The position numbers were made by a program, and so were the translations under genes. Below, one piece after another: positions 24,767-34,447 of a stretch of DNA of 64,000 nt (the stretch's first letter is position 1; every line of letters starts with the position of its first letter). The stretch is from an uncultured Sphingomonadaceae bacterium (lineage in GTDB: Bacteria > Pseudomonadota > Alphaproteobacteria > Sphingomonadales > Sphingomonadaceae). The notes beneath the pieces are model-generated. The model did no database searches and was not told the origin of the DNA. It worked only from the letters and a program-made list of their open reading frames with translations. Where the stretch lies: NCBI GenBank assembly GCA_947499255.1, contig CANMNF010000001.1, positions 1,240,001 through 1,304,000 of the forward strand. Direction: 5' to 3'.

Positions 24767-27148
24767 CTAACCGCGATCAAACACCGTTGCAGCGTTCACG
24801 ATAGCTTTGGAATCGAGGCCGAAGTGGCGGAACAGATCTGCCACGGTACCGGTCTGACCAAAGCTGTCCACACCCAGCGGCTTCACCCGGTGACCCCGCA
24901 CAGAACCAAGCCAAGACAGCGTTGTGGGATGACCATCGACCACCGTCACGATCAAGCAATGCTTGGGCAGATCAGCAAGCAATTGCTCAATATGCGAGGC
25001 TTGCGCCCCATCATGCGATTGCGCGGTTCCCCACGCTTTGTGCAGCCGATCCGCGCTGGTGATGGCAAGCAAACCGATATCGCGCTTGGCTTCGGACAAA
25101 GGTGCCATTGCTGCAATCGCTTCGGGTGCAGTCGCGCCTGTATAGGCGACCACAACATCGCAATTCGCACCCGGCTTACGGTGCCAATATGCGCCGTTGA
25201 TAATGCCCTCTTCCAGTTCCGGCGTCATGGCACGCTTGGGCTGTTCAACCGGGCGGGTGGAAAGGCGCAGATAGATCGAGCCGCCTTGCTCATCGCACAG
25301 CAGGCCATCTTCAAAGCGGCCATCACCCGGCTCTGCCTGCATGAACTCAAAGCCAAAGCGCATGATCACCGAAAGCTCATCAACGAAAGCGGGCTCAAAG
25401 TAAGCAAGGCGATCCTGCGCCATGCCAACAAGCGGCGTGCCGATGGATTGGTGCGCGCCGCCTTCAGGGGCCAGCGCTGTGCCCGATGGCGTGGCCACCA
25501 GCATGAAGCGCGCATCTTGATAACAGGCATAGTTGAGCTGATCAGCTGCGCGCATAATAAACGGATCATAGACCGTCCCGATGGGCAGCAATCGCGCGCC
25601 ATTGATCGAATGCGAAAGGCCCAAAGCGCCCAGCATCACGAACAGATTGCTCTCCGCAATGCCCAGCTCAAAATGCTGACCCTCTTGCGAGAAAGACCAT
25701 TTGTAGGTCGAGGGAATCCGCTCCGCCTTAAACGTATCGGCCAAGGCCTCTTTCGCGAACAAACCACGGCGATTGACCCAGCCACCAAGATTGGTGGACA
25801 CGGTCACATCGGGCGATGTCGTCACGATACGATCGGCCAAATCACCGCCTTGGCGGGCCACTTCGGCAAGGATTTGCCCAAAGCCCATCTGCGTGGAGAT
25901 TGGCTTATCCTTGGGCGTATCGGGCAAAGTGGCAGGCACAGGAACCGCCGCATCTGTCAAACGGCGCGGGGATTGTGCGAAGATGGGCGCGGTATCGATA
26001 ATGGATTGCAACTTATCGCCATCAATGCGCGCACCTTCCCATTTGTCCCACTCATGCCCCTCGCGCACATTCATCGAGGAACGCCACGTATCCATCTGAT
26101 TGGGCGTCAACAATCCTGCGTGATTGTCCTTGTGACCGGCAAGCGGGAGATTGTGCCCTTTCACCGTGTAAGCGATAAACATGGTGGGCACATCGTCTTG
26201 CGCGGCTTCTTCAAAAGCTGCGATCAGTTCTTGATGATCGTGGCCGCCCAGATTGGTCATCAAAGCGGCGATCTCGTCATCGCTGCGGCGTTTCAGCAAC
26301 GCATCAAAATCGCCTTGATCACCAAGGTCATCTTGCAAGCGTTTGCGCCAGGCAGCACCGCCTTGATAGCTCAAAGCGGAAAACAATTGGTTGGGGCAGC
26401 TATCAATCCATCCGCGCAGGGTATCGCCGCCCGGCTCTTCAAAAGCGGCCTTTTGCAATGCGCCATATTTGATGATCGACACGCGCCAGCCGAAGCTTTT
26501 GAACATCTGTTCAAACTTCTCCCACAGCCCTTCACGGACCACGGCATCAAGCGATTGGCGATTGTAATCTACCACCCACCAGCAATTGCGCAGGCCATGT
26601 TTCCAGCCTTCGATCAGCGCTTCATAGATGTTGCCTTCATCCATCTCCGCATCACCGATCAGGGCGACCATGCGGCCTTCCGGGCGATCACCCATCAATT
26701 TATGCGCGCTCACATAATCCTGCACCAGCGAGGAGAAGAGCGTCTGCGCCACGCCAAGACCAACCGAGCCGGTCGAAAAATCAACGTCGTCGATATCCTT
26801 GGTGCGCGACGGATAAGACTGCACGCCGCCAAAACCGCGAAAATTCTCCAGCTTTTCCAGCGTTTGATTGCCCGCCATATAATGCAACGCGTGGTAAATG
26901 GGCGAGGCGTGCGGCTTCACCGCAACACGATCTTCTGCGCGCAAAACGCCGCAATACAGTGCCGTCATAATCGAGGCGAGCGAGGCGGAGCTGGCTTGGT
27001 GACCGCCAACTTTCACTTCGCCGCCGGGGCGAAGATGGTTAGCGTGGTGGATGGTCCATGTGGCGAGCCACAAGACGCGCCGCTCAATCTCGCTAAGCGC
27101 ATCAAAATCAATGTCGGAATTGGCTATGGCACCAGACATCGCATTCAT
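24767..27148 (-). CDS. Thiamine-diphosphate E1 component of AceE/MdeB type (2-oxoacid dehydrogenase)
   Basis: A 793-residue homodimeric E1-like enzyme of the transketolase superfamily. The ThDP motif starts GDAEMDEGN and ends about 25 residues on at VDYNRQSLD; FRGFGGVQSYPSRTKDIDDVDFSTGSVGLG and the later SFSQEGQHFELGIAESN are close to AceE. Length is shorter than E. coli AceE (887). Relatives include MdeB of Pseudomonas, linked to 2-oxobutyrate use, so the substrate may be pyruvate, 2-oxobutyrate or another 2-oxoacid. No E2 or E3 gene is adjacent. Start ATG 27148, with 27139 as an alternative. Convergent with the GST gene. Confidence 0.8.
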   Translation of the reverse strand: MNAMSGAIANSDIDFDALSEIERRVLWLATWTIHHANHLRPGGEVKVGGHQASSASLASIMTALYCGVLRAEDRVAVKPHASPIYHALHYMAGNQTLEKLENFRGFGGVQSYPSRTKDIDDVDFSTGSVGLGVAQTLFSSLVQDYVSAHKLMGDRPEGRMVALIGDAEMDEGNIYEALIEGWKHGLRNCWWVVDYNRQSLDAVVREGLWEKFEQMFKSFGWRVSIIKYGALQKAAFEEPGGDTLRGWIDSCPNQLFSALSYQGGAAWRKRLQDDLGDQGDFDALLKRRSDDEIAALMTNLGGHDHQELIAAFEEAAQDDVPTMFIAYTVKGHNLPLAGHKDNHAGLLTPNQMDTWRSSMNVREGHEWDKWEGARIDGDKLQSIIDTAPIFAQSPRRLTDAAVPVPATLPDTPKDKPISTQMGFGQILAEVARQGGDLADRIVTTSPDVTVSTNLGGWVNRRGLFAKEALADTFKAERIPSTYKWSFSQEGQHFELGIAESNLFVMLGALGLSHSINGARLLPIGTVYDPFIMRAADQLNYACYQDARFMLVATPSGTALAPEGGAHQSIGTPLVGMAQDRLAYFEPAFVDELSVIMRFGFEFMQAEPGDGRFEDGLLCDEQGGSIYLRLSTRPVEQPKRAMTPELEEGIINGAYWHRKPGANCDVVVAYTGATAPEAIAAMAPLSEAKRDIGLLAITSADRLHKAWGTAQSHDGAQASHIEQLLADLPKHCLIVTVVDGHPTTLSWLGSVRGHRVKPLGVDSFGQTGTVADLFRHFGLDSKAIVNAATVFDRG

Positions 27149-27325
27149 AACAGTCTGCTCTCTCTTTTAACGCAGGCAAGGGTGTGTCGCCTCGCCTCTA
27201 GCGACAAGCAAAATGGCTCACCATCGCCATCGGATACTTTACCGCCTCTCGGTTAAAGTTGCGCGGCAGGGCCTGTGGTCCCTAAGGAGCCGTGTGTTGC
27301 GAATCGACATTTGGAAATGAGAATA

Positions 27326-28195
27326 ATGGCCGAAACTGATCAAGGCTGGATCCTGACGCTATCGTGCGCAGATGCGATCGGCATCACCCATGCTGTGACA
27401 CAGGTGCTGGTCGATTTTGGCGGCAATGTGACCGAGGCCCAGCAATATCACGATCCTGATACGGGCCGCTTCTTCATGCGGATTGCCTTTACCGTGGCAG
27501 ATCCGGTGGGCGATACGGTGCATTATCATGACCAGTTCAATACCGTGATTGATCGGTTCACCATGGACTTTACCCTGCGCCGCGCGGACCGGGAAAAGCG
27601 CGTTTTGCTGTTCGTCTCCAAGTTTGATCACTGCCTGACCGATTTGCTGTACCGGATGCGTATTGGCGAATTGCGGATGGATGTGCGCGCGATTGTATCC
27701 AACCATCCGCGCGAAGCGCTCAATCTCACCAATTTTGACGACATTCCCTACCACCATCTGCCCGTGGCAGCAGATACCAAGGCCAAGCAGGAGGCCAAAA
27801 TCGCGGCCATTGCCGAAGACGCGCAGGCCGAACTGGTGGTGCTGGCGCGGTACATGCAGATCCTGTCGCCGGAACTGGTGGGGAAACTGGCGCATCGCTG
27901 CATCAATATCCACCACTCTTTTCTACCCAGTTTCAAAGGCGCAAAACCGTATCACAAAGCGTATCAACGCGGCGTGAAAATGATTGGCGCAACCGCCCAT
28001 TTCGTCACCAACGATCTGGATGAGGGGCCGATCATTGCGCAAGATGTTGAGCATGTGAGCCATGCCGATGTTCCCGGCGATTTGATCCGCAAAGGCCGCA
28101 ATATTGAACAACGCGTGCTCGCCCGCGCGGTTGAACTGATGTTGCAGGACCGGGTGCTGGTGAACGGTACCAAAACAGTGGTATTCTCCAAATAG
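27326..28195 (+). CDS. purU: Formyltetrahydrofolate deformylase
   Basis: Hydrolyses 10-formyl-tetrahydrofolate to formate and tetrahydrofolate, balancing one-carbon pools. The 289-residue protein has an N-terminal ACT domain (WILTLSCADAIGITHAVTQVL) and a formyltransferase domain with the catalytic triad Asn194, His196 (CINIHHSFLPSF) and Asp232 (DLDEGPIIAQ). The ATG at 27326 follows GGAAATGAGA; an upstream in-frame start at 27275 adds an unrelated extension. The 177 bases before it, shared with the divergent E1 gene, hold one imperfect inverted repeat (27237-27258). Confidence 0.95.
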   Translation: MAETDQGWILTLSCADAIGITHAVTQVLVDFGGNVTEAQQYHDPDTGRFFMRIAFTVADPVGDTVHYHDQFNTVIDRFTMDFTLRRADREKRVLLFVSKFDHCLTDLLYRMRIGELRMDVRAIVSNHPREALNLTNFDDIPYHHLPVAADTKAKQEAKIAAIAEDAQAELVVLARYMQILSPELVGKLAHRCINIHHSFLPSFKGAKPYHKAYQRGVKMIGATAHFVTNDLDEGPIIAQDVEHVSHADVPGDLIRKGRNIEQRVLARAVELMLQDRVLVNGTKTVVFSK

Positions 28196-28259
28196 TCATC
28201 GTGTGACGGACAGGCGCAAATTCGCAGCTCGGCATATTGGTGCATACCGATAGGCTGAT

Positions 28260-29081
28260 ATGATGATCACAAAGACCTACGCCTCGATTGCTGCTGGACA
28301 GGTGCACTTGCGCCATGTCGCAGGACCTGCGGATGCGATGCCATTGGTGATGCTGCACGCCTCACCCACATCATCGCGCTCGCTTGAACCTTTGATGGAA
28401 GCTATGGGCAAGCCATGCGCGCTGTATGCTTTTGATACGCCGGGCAATGGCCAATCCTGCGCACCAATAATCGCGCAGCCCAGTATCGCAGATTATGCCA
28501 TGATGCTGGATGAAGCTTGCGATGTTTTGGGCCTCGAAACGGTTGCGATTTACGGCACGCACACAGGCGCGCATATCGCCATCGAATGGGCTTTGGCAAA
28601 GCAGGAAAGAGTGGCCGGGATCATCCTTGATAGTGTTGCTTTAATCCCTGACGCTGAACGGGCGGAATATCTGGACCGCTATGCCCCGCACAAAGCGCCC
28701 GATGATATGGGCGGTCAGTTTCACTGGGCGTGGGGCTATATGCGCGATCAGATGATCTTCTTCCCGCATTACGCCAAAGATGCCGAACATATGCGACCCG
28801 GCGGCTCTTTCGATGCGCAATTGCTGCATGAGCTGACATTGGACGTATTGAACAATCTGGAGACCTATCATCAACCTTATGAGGCGGTTTTCCAGCATGA
28901 GGCCAAGGCCGCCCTCACCCGGCTTGATCTGCCCGCATTGATCCTGGTGGAAGGGAATGCCCCGCTCGATCCAGCCGGAGACACATTGCACGAATTGGTG
29001 CGCGGTTCGCAGATTGCGCGCGATTGCGCCGGGCCGGCGGGCAAAGCGGCCGCAATCACTGCATTTTTAAAAGGAATTTGA
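28260..29081 (+). CDS. Alpha/beta-hydrolase fold protein with His in the nucleophile position
   Basis: A 273-residue alpha/beta hydrolase. The oxyanion segment (MLHASPTSSRS) and a GNGQS turn are ordinary, but the nucleophile elbow reads GTHTG (residues 99-103), placing His101 where Ser, Asp or Cys normally sits. The later DxxxP and His-containing stretches are less clear. Members with a G-x-H-T-G elbow exist in hydrolase families, from memory, so this may be a distinct subgroup that is either non-hydrolytic or uses another mechanism. It is followed two bases later by the SDR gene, so it is co-transcribed. Confidence 0.8.
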   Translation: MMITKTYASIAAGQVHLRHVAGPADAMPLVMLHASPTSSRSLEPLMEAMGKPCALYAFDTPGNGQSCAPIIAQPSIADYAMMLDEACDVLGLETVAIYGTHTGAHIAIEWALAKQERVAGIILDSVALIPDAERAEYLDRYAPHKAPDDMGGQFHWAWGYMRDQMIFFPHYAKDAEHMRPGGSFDAQLLHELTLDVLNNLETYHQPYEAVFQHEAKAALTRLDLPALILVEGNAPLDPAGDTLHELVRGSQIARDCAGPAGKAAAITAFLKGI

Positions 29082-29083
29082 AC

Positions 29084-29830
29084 ATGGAAAAGCCTGTCTA
29101 TCTCGTCGCCGGAGCGAGTTCCGGCATGGGCCGCATGACCGCGCGCCAGCTTGGCAAAAGCGATAGCCATGTGATTTGTGCTGCCCGCAGACTAGACGCT
29201 TGTGACGAGCTGGCCGATGCGATCAAAGCAGATGGAGGCAGCGCGCAGGCCATGCAGTTTGATGGCACCGATGCCGCATCTGTTGCCGCAATGATGGATG
29301 CCATCGCGGATCAACATGGCAGGCTTGATGGTGCGTTTAACAATCTTGGCGACACGATCGGGTCGGCACCTCTGCATGAAATACCAGCTGATCAATGGAA
29401 CACAGCATTGGCGGTGAACCTGTCCTCCGTCTTCCACCTGATGCATGCACAAATTCCCCTGATGCTGCGCGCTGGCAAAGGCCGCATCATCAACAACAGC
29501 TCGACCGCTGGCCTTAAAGGCATAGCTTCTATGAGCGATTATTCAGCAGCCAAATGGGGCGTGATCGGGCTTACAAAATCAGCAGCGCTTGATTATGCAG
29601 GGCAAGGTTTGATCATGAACGCGATTGCGCCCGGCATCATCGCGACGGAAAAGTTTGAGCAAATTAAAGCCAATATGCCCGAGGTTTTTGACAAATTGCG
29701 CGAAGAAACGCCCGCTGGCCGCTTTGGCGATATGCAGGAGATTGCCGAGCTTGTGGATTGGCTGCTGCGTTCTGCGCCGGGGTATATCAACGGACAGGTT
29801 CTGCCGATTGATGGCGGGCGCACTGCATAA
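29084..29830 (+). CDS. Short-chain dehydrogenase/reductase
   Basis: A 248-residue classical SDR: cofactor motif GASSGMG (about 10-16), NNLG in place of NNAG, catalytic Ser near 140 (NNSSTAGLKG), Tyr153 and Lys157 (YSAAK), and the C-terminal GQVLPIDGG. The ARR after the second strand suggests NADP(H). The ATG at 29084 follows AAGGA by eight bases. The substrate is not evident. It sits between the alpha/beta-hydrolase and VOC genes, which start or end within three bases of it, so the three probably serve one pathway. Confidence 0.88.
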   Translation: MEKPVYLVAGASSGMGRMTARQLGKSDSHVICAARRLDACDELADAIKADGGSAQAMQFDGTDAASVAAMMDAIADQHGRLDGAFNNLGDTIGSAPLHEIPADQWNTALAVNLSSVFHLMHAQIPLMLRAGKGRIINNSSTAGLKGIASMSDYSAAKWGVIGLTKSAALDYAGQGLIMNAIAPGIIATEKFEQIKANMPEVFDKLREETPAGRFGDMQEIAELVDWLLRSAPGYINGQVLPIDGGRTA

Positions 29831-29832
29831 CG

Positions 29833-30930
29833 ATGCGCGGCGTTTTGCGCCCTGTCCTGACGCTGCTTGGCCTGATGGTGCTTGTCGCGGTCGTTGGCCT
29901 TGCTGAATTGCGCGCGAACGAAGCTGAGCCAATCAGTGCCCTTCCCTCCACCATCGCCAAAGCTCCAGAGCGTTGGGACGAAGCCGTAGCCATCGTGCGC
30001 GATGTGGAACAGATCACGCGCTTTTTCACATCCGTTGCACAATATGAAGTGATCGCCAGCGGCGCGGTGGCGCAAGGCGAATTGGTCAGCCTTGGACTTG
30101 ATGCCAGCACACGCGGCACCTTTGCGCTTGTGCGTGAACCGGGGCAGACACGCGGCGCAATCCGTCTCATCCAGCTCGACACCGATTTGCTGCAAGTCGA
30201 AGCGCGCAGCAGCGCGACCTTGTTCGATACAGGCGGCATTGCGGGCCTTAACGTCAGGGTTGACGATATCGATGCTGCCTTTGCCAAAATGCAAGCAGCA
30301 GGCTGGCGCGCTTTTGCCGATCCCTTGATGGTACAGCGGAGCAATTACGCTGTGGCCGAGGCAATCTTTCGCGGGCCCGATGGGCTGGTGATCGGGCTAA
30401 TCGAGCGGTCAAAGCCTGCCTTGGGGCCGCAATGGCAACTTACCGATGGACGGCTTTCGCGGCCCAGCCATGCCTTTGCCGTGGTGGCCGATATCGCGGA
30501 AGAACGCGCTTTTTTTGCGCAGCGATTGGGCTGGGAAAGCTTCCTGTCTGATCGCGGATCTGCGGGAGCTGCTGGCCCCAATTTGTATGGCTGGCCGCAT
30601 AATCTGGTGTCGCGCGTGGCGCGCAATGTGGAATGGCTGCATGGGGCGCGGGACCCGGCGCGCAGCGGATCGGAAGGCGCGATTGCTTTGATGCAGTTTG
30701 AAGGGTTGGAAGGCCGTGATCTGTCGCGCCGCACCGCTGCGCCCAATTTCGGCTTTATCGCGCTGCGGTTGCTGGGCGAAGCTGATCCCAATGCCGCGCC
30801 GATGATCGAAGGGGAGCGTATTCCTACTGTCGCACCTTATGGCCCGCAGCGGATCACCACCATGCGCTCACCCGCCGGGATCGTGGTGCAGGTGCTGCGC
30901 GACCCAACGCCGCGCGCACCTGCGCCATAA
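29833..30930 (+). CDS. Membrane-anchored VOC/glyoxalase-fold protein with two domains
   Basis: A 365-residue protein with an N-terminal hydrophobic helix (VLTLLGLMVLVAVVGLAEL) and two glyoxalase-like (VOC) repeats, about 50-195 (AVAIVRDVEQITRFFTSV...VRVDDIDAAFAKMQAAGW...FRGPDGLVIGLIE) and 205-360 (AFAVVADIAEERAFFAQRLGWES...MRSPAGIVVQVL). The anchor suggests it works in the periplasm. Expected metal ligands are hard to place, so catalytic status is unclear. Last gene of the hydrolase-SDR-VOC operon; convergent with kdgK nine bases away. Confidence 0.75.
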   Translation: MRGVLRPVLTLLGLMVLVAVVGLAELRANEAEPISALPSTIAKAPERWDEAVAIVRDVEQITRFFTSVAQYEVIASGAVAQGELVSLGLDASTRGTFALVREPGQTRGAIRLIQLDTDLLQVEARSSATLFDTGGIAGLNVRVDDIDAAFAKMQAAGWRAFADPLMVQRSNYAVAEAIFRGPDGLVIGLIERSKPALGPQWQLTDGRLSRPSHAFAVVADIAEERAFFAQRLGWESFLSDRGSAGAAGPNLYGWPHNLVSRVARNVEWLHGARDPARSGSEGAIALMQFEGLEGRDLSRRTAAPNFGFIALRLLGEADPNAAPMIEGERIPTVAPYGPQRITTMRSPAGIVVQVLRDPTPRAPAP

Positions 30931-30939
30931 TCACTGGGT

Positions 30940-31971
30940 TTAGCGCTGCACGCGGCCTGAGCCGTCGCCTGACATCAGCTTTTCAACTTCGGGCACTGTC
31001 ACACGGTTGAAATCGCCCGAAATCGTATGCTTGAGCGCGGAAGCTGCCACGGCAAACTCCAGGCTTTGCTGGCGATCTTCATAAGCGTTGAGGCCATAGA
31101 TCAGCGCCGAGGCAAAGCTATCGCCGCCGCCAACGCGGTCCACGATATCGGTCAGCTCATACTTTTTGGAAAGCTTGAACCCGCCTTCGCGTGTGCGCAG
31201 GCATGCAGACCAATTGTTGCGATCCGCGCTCAGGCTTTCCCGCAGGGTAATCGCGATGGTGTGCATATCGGGATAGATATCGAGCACTTTTTGGCCGAGC
31301 GCTTCGTATTTGGCCGTGTCCAGCTCACCTGATTCCACATCAACATCAACCGTGATATCGAGCGACTTCTGGCAATCTTCTTCATTGGCAATGCCAACAT
31401 CGACATATTTGACAAGTTCACGCATCACTTCAGGAGCGGTTTTGCCGTATTTCCACAGCTTGCCACGGAAGTTGAAATCGCAAGAAACCGTAACGCCAGC
31501 AGCCTTGGCTGCTTTCACGCAATCCATCGAAAGCTCTGCTGCCGATTCGCTCAACGCAGGGGTGATGCCGGTGATGTGCAGCCATTTTGCGCCTTTAAAA
31601 ATGGTCGGCCAGTCAAATTCGTCCGCGCTGGCATTACAGATTGAAGAATTTGCGCGGTCATACACAACTTTGGAAGGGCGTTGGTTAGAACCGGTTTCCA
31701 GGAAATAGATGCCAACGCGATCACCTGAACGGCTGACATGCGCGGTATCGACGCCAAATTTGCGCAGTTCCATAATCGCGTTTTCGCCGATATCATTATC
31801 GGGAAGCGCAGAAACGAAGCCGGAATTGAGGCCATAATTGGACAGCGCGACCGCCACATTGGCTTCGCCGCCGCCAAAGGTTGCCTCAAAACTTTGTGAT
31901 TGGAAGAAACGTTCGTGTCCGGTGGTTTTGAGGCGAAGCATGATTTCGCCAAAGGAAAGAAATTCAGCCAT
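30940..31971 (-). CDS. kdgK: 2-keto-3-deoxygluconate kinase (PfkB family)
   Basis: Phosphorylates KDG to KDPG, feeding the lower Entner-Doudoroff pathway. The 343-residue protein has the N-terminal PfkB pattern (GEIMLRL...[16 protein letters not shown]) and the C-terminal PfkB signature with the catalytic Asp ([18 protein letters not shown]). It is ten bases downstream of the KDPG aldolase gene on the same strand, with its own AGGAT site. KDG would come from mannonate via ManD, encoded 25 kb away in the window. Assignment to KDG rather than another sugar acid rests on this neighbour and general resemblance. Confidence 0.88.
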   Translation of the reverse strand: MAEFLSFGEIMLRLKTTGHERFFQSQSFEATFGGGEANVAVALSNYGLNSGFVSALPDNDIGENAIMELRKFGVDTAHVSRSGDRVGIYFLETGSNQRPSKVVYDRANSSICNASADEFDWPTIFKGAKWLHITGITPALSESAAELSMDCVKAAKAAGVTVSCDFNFRGKLWKYGKTAPEVMRELVKYVDVGIANEEDCQKSLDITVDVDVESGELDTAKYEALGQKVLDIYPDMHTIAITLRESLSADRNNWSACLRTREGGFKLSKKYELTDIVDRVGGGDSFASALIYGLNAYEDRQQSLEFAVAASALKHTISGDFNRVTVPEVEKLMSGDGSGRVQR

Positions 31972-31980
31972 TAATAGATC

Positions 31981-32628
31981 CTATTTGCGGGTGTCGTCGG
32001 CAATCGCGAGAGCTTCACGTGCCAGTTTGGTGATTGCGTCGAAATCGCCTGCGGCAATTGCGTCTGCAGGTGTAAGCCAGCTGCCGCCGCAAGCCAGAAC
32101 ATGCGGCAAAGCAAGATATTCGCCCAGATTTGCGGTTGAAATGCCGCCAGTGGGCATAAAGCGCATTTCGCGGAACACCGCGCCCAGCGCTTTCAACATC
32201 GGCACACCTCCGGCCAGGCTGGCGGGGAAGAATTTTACCTCGCGCAGACCCATCGCATAAGCGCGCTGCACTTCGCCAGCGGTCATGGTGCCGGGATAGA
32301 TCGGCACCGAATTGCTCAAGCAATGCTCAACGATATTGTCCACAAGGCCGGGGCACACCACGAACTGCGCGCCGCTATCCAAAACAGATTTCGCCTGATC
32401 GAGCGTTAACACCGTGCCAGCGCCGACGATTACATCGTCAACCTGTTCGATGATCGCTTCCATGCACTGCTGTGCCGCATCCGAACGCAGCACCACTTCG
32501 ATGACCGAGAGGCCACCATCACGCAGCGCTTTGGCTGTTTCTACGGCAACAGCGGGGTCATTCCCGCCAACCAGCGGAACAACAGGGGCTGCGCCCAGTT
32601 TTGCCGCCAGATCGTTGTCAATCGTCAT
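31981..32628 (-). CDS. eda: 2-keto-3-deoxy-6-phosphogluconate aldolase
   Basis: Cleaves KDPG to pyruvate and glyceraldehyde 3-phosphate. This 215-residue class I aldolase has its Schiff-base Lys132 in LREVKFFPAS, the proton-relay Glu44 and Arg48 in VIEVVLRS, and the phosphate loop PTGGIS. It lies just ahead of kdgK, together a compact KDG-to-triose unit. The 94-base gap upstream, after the GMC gene, may hold a second promoter; I see no operator there. Confidence 0.93.
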   Translation of the reverse strand: MTIDNDLAAKLGAAPVVPLVGGNDPAVAVETAKALRDGGLSVIEVVLRSDAAQQCMEAIIEQVDDVIVGAGTVLTLDQAKSVLDSGAQFVVCPGLVDNIVEHCLSNSVPIYPGTMTAGEVQRAYAMGLREVKFFPASLAGGVPMLKALGAVFREMRFMPTGGISTANLGEYLALPHVLACGGSWLTPADAIAAGDFDAITKLAREALAIADDTRK

Positions 32629-32722
32629 TTCAATAGGTCCTCACGTGTTGAAGAATCGCGGTTGCAATGAAGTCTAACGCGCTTTGACGCAAGCCCTCGT
32701 TGCATGGCCCGGATGCAAACGC

Positions 32723-34417
32723 TCAGATCGCGCCTTCGGCCAGCATATCGGCACAATTGTTGGCAGCGCGCGCTGTCATCGCCATAAAGCTGATTGATGG
32801 GTTTTGACACCCTCCCGACGGGAACGCCGAACCATCGGTGATAAACACGTTTTTCGCAGCGTGGAGCTGGCTGAATTTGTTCGTCACCGCCTTGGTGGGA
32901 TCATCCCCCATCACCGCGCCGCCCATTTCGTGAATGCGATCACCAGGCTCGTTGATCCGGCCGGTGCGCTCGATATTGACAGCGCCTGCGGCCTCCAGAA
33001 TGGCTACTGCATCGTCGCTCATCTGCTCACCCATTTTATGTTCATTGTCTGAAACGCTCACATCAAAATGCAATAGCGGCAGACCCCATTTGTCTTTGCG
33101 GGTTGGATTTAGAGTGACGCGGTTATCGGCGCGCGGCAGCATTTCGCCAAAACCGCCCAGATCGATGGTCCACGAGCCCGGTTCACGCGCAGCATGTTTG
33201 TTCTGTGCACCAAAACCTGGCTGATTGGCGAGACGATCAGGACCAAGGCGCCGCGAATTGCTTTGGAAAGCACCGCCGCGAAGATACCCATCTCCTGGCT
33301 CCGACAAGTTTCGGAAACGCGGAATGTAAAAGCCCGTTGGCCTGCGCCCTTCGTAATAACGATCATCTACACCAAGGATCGTACCGCGCGCGCCTTTGCC
33401 AACGATATGATCGGTAATGTATCGGCCCACGCGATCATGCCCATTGCCCAACCCATTTGGCATTGCTTCAGATTGTGAATTCAGCAGCACGTGGACGCTG
33501 CCAAAGGCAGATGCACACAGGAAAACCGCTTTGGCGCGGTATTCTGCGCCGGCGCGTGTTTCTGAATGGACGGTGCGCACACCTTCGGCTTTTTGCGTCT
33601 CAGCGTTATAGATGATTTCAGACACAACCGTGTCGCTGATCACGGTGAGATTGCCAGTGGCCTGTGCTGCGGGCAATGTCGCGCTGACGCTTGAGAAAAA
33701 TGCGCCAAATGTGCACCCGCGATTGCAGTGAAGCCGCTTTTGACAAACCCCGCGACCAAGCGCGGTTTGCTCTTCAGTGGGCTGTGTCAAATGCGCGCAA
33801 CGACCATCAATCAAACGCCGTCCAGGAAAGTTTTCTTCCAGCTTTTCTTTGAGCACTTTTTCTGCGGCAGTCAGGCCAAAGCTCTTTTGAAAAATACCAT
33901 CGGGCACATTGGGAATGCCAGCTTGTGAACCAGCAATCCCGGCAAAGCGATCAACATGATCGTACCACGGCTTCATATCGTCATAGCCAATGGGCCAGGG
34001 AACGCCGTGGCCGTCCTTCGCATTGGCCTCAAAATCCTCTGGCCCCATGCGATAGGTCTGACGCCACCATAGCAGCGAACGCCCACCCAGATTATGTGCG
34101 CGAACCCATACAAATTTGGTGCCATCCTCAACGGTGTAAGGGGCATCTTCGAAACGGGTGAACCATTTCAAATTATCCGGGGTGATCGCATAATCGACAG
34201 TCGCCCATGTTGGATGATCCATCAATTCCTCGGGAATGAGGCCGTAATTCTCACGCTCCCAGGGTTGCAGCATATCGGTATATTCCGGGCCGCCATGTTC
34301 GATGTGACGGCCACGTTCGATCACCAGCACTTTGAGCCCGCGCTCGCACAACTCTTTCGCTGCCCAGCCACCACTCATGCCTGATCCCACAACGATTACA
34401 TCAAAATCTTCTGCCAT
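32723..34417 (-). CDS. FAD-dependent GMC sugar dehydrogenase, catalytic subunit with Fe-S motif
   Basis: A 564-residue GMC oxidoreductase, N-terminal FAD motif VIVVGSGMSGGWAAKELC, GGRSLLWW, and a C-terminal active site with His in HEMGGAVMG and Asn in CQNPSISFMAMT. Cys225, Cys231 and Cys235 are spaced C-x5-C-x3-C, the arrangement of the 3Fe-4S ligands of bacterial FAD-glucose dehydrogenase as I recall it. It has no signal peptide, but the next upstream gene encodes the Tat-signal small subunit that normally co-exports this type. Relatives include glucoside 3-dehydrogenases, which make 3-keto-glycosides; sorbitol, gluconate and fructose dehydrogenases are alternatives. No cytochrome c subunit is encoded nearby. 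Confidence 0.85.
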   Translation of the reverse strand: MAEDFDVIVVGSGMSGGWAAKELCERGLKVLVIERGRHIEHGGPEYTDMLQPWERENYGLIPEELMDHPTWATVDYAITPDNLKWFTRFEDAPYTVEDGTKFVWVRAHNLGGRSLLWWRQTYRMGPEDFEANAKDGHGVPWPIGYDDMKPWYDHVDRFAGIAGSQAGIPNVPDGIFQKSFGLTAAEKVLKEKLEENFPGRRLIDGRCAHLTQPTEEQTALGRGVCQKRLHCNRGCTFGAFFSSVSATLPAAQATGNLTVISDTVVSEIIYNAETQKAEGVRTVHSETRAGAEYRAKAVFLCASAFGSVHVLLNSQSEAMPNGLGNGHDRVGRYITDHIVGKGARGTILGVDDRYYEGRRPTGFYIPRFRNLSEPGDGYLRGGAFQSNSRRLGPDRLANQPGFGAQNKHAAREPGSWTIDLGGFGEMLPRADNRVTLNPTRKDKWGLPLLHFDVSVSDNEHKMGEQMSDDAVAILEAAGAVNIERTGRINEPGDRIHEMGGAVMGDDPTKAVTNKFSQLHAAKNVFITDGSAFPSGGCQNPSISFMAMTARAANNCADMLAEGAI

Positions 34418-34447
34418 GTCAGTGTACCTGCTTGTAAGGTCGTAGGA

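Noticed and set aside
24824-27256. 810-codon plus-strand open frame opposite the AceE-like gene
   Set aside because: Its translation is His/Arg/Gln-rich and motif-free, the usual mirror of a GC-rich minus-strand gene whose protein is clearly recognisable.
27237-27258. CTTTACCG...CGGTTAAAG inverted repeat between the E1 and purU genes
   Set aside because: The stem needs a bulge and there is no matching site elsewhere in the window, so no operator or terminator is claimed.
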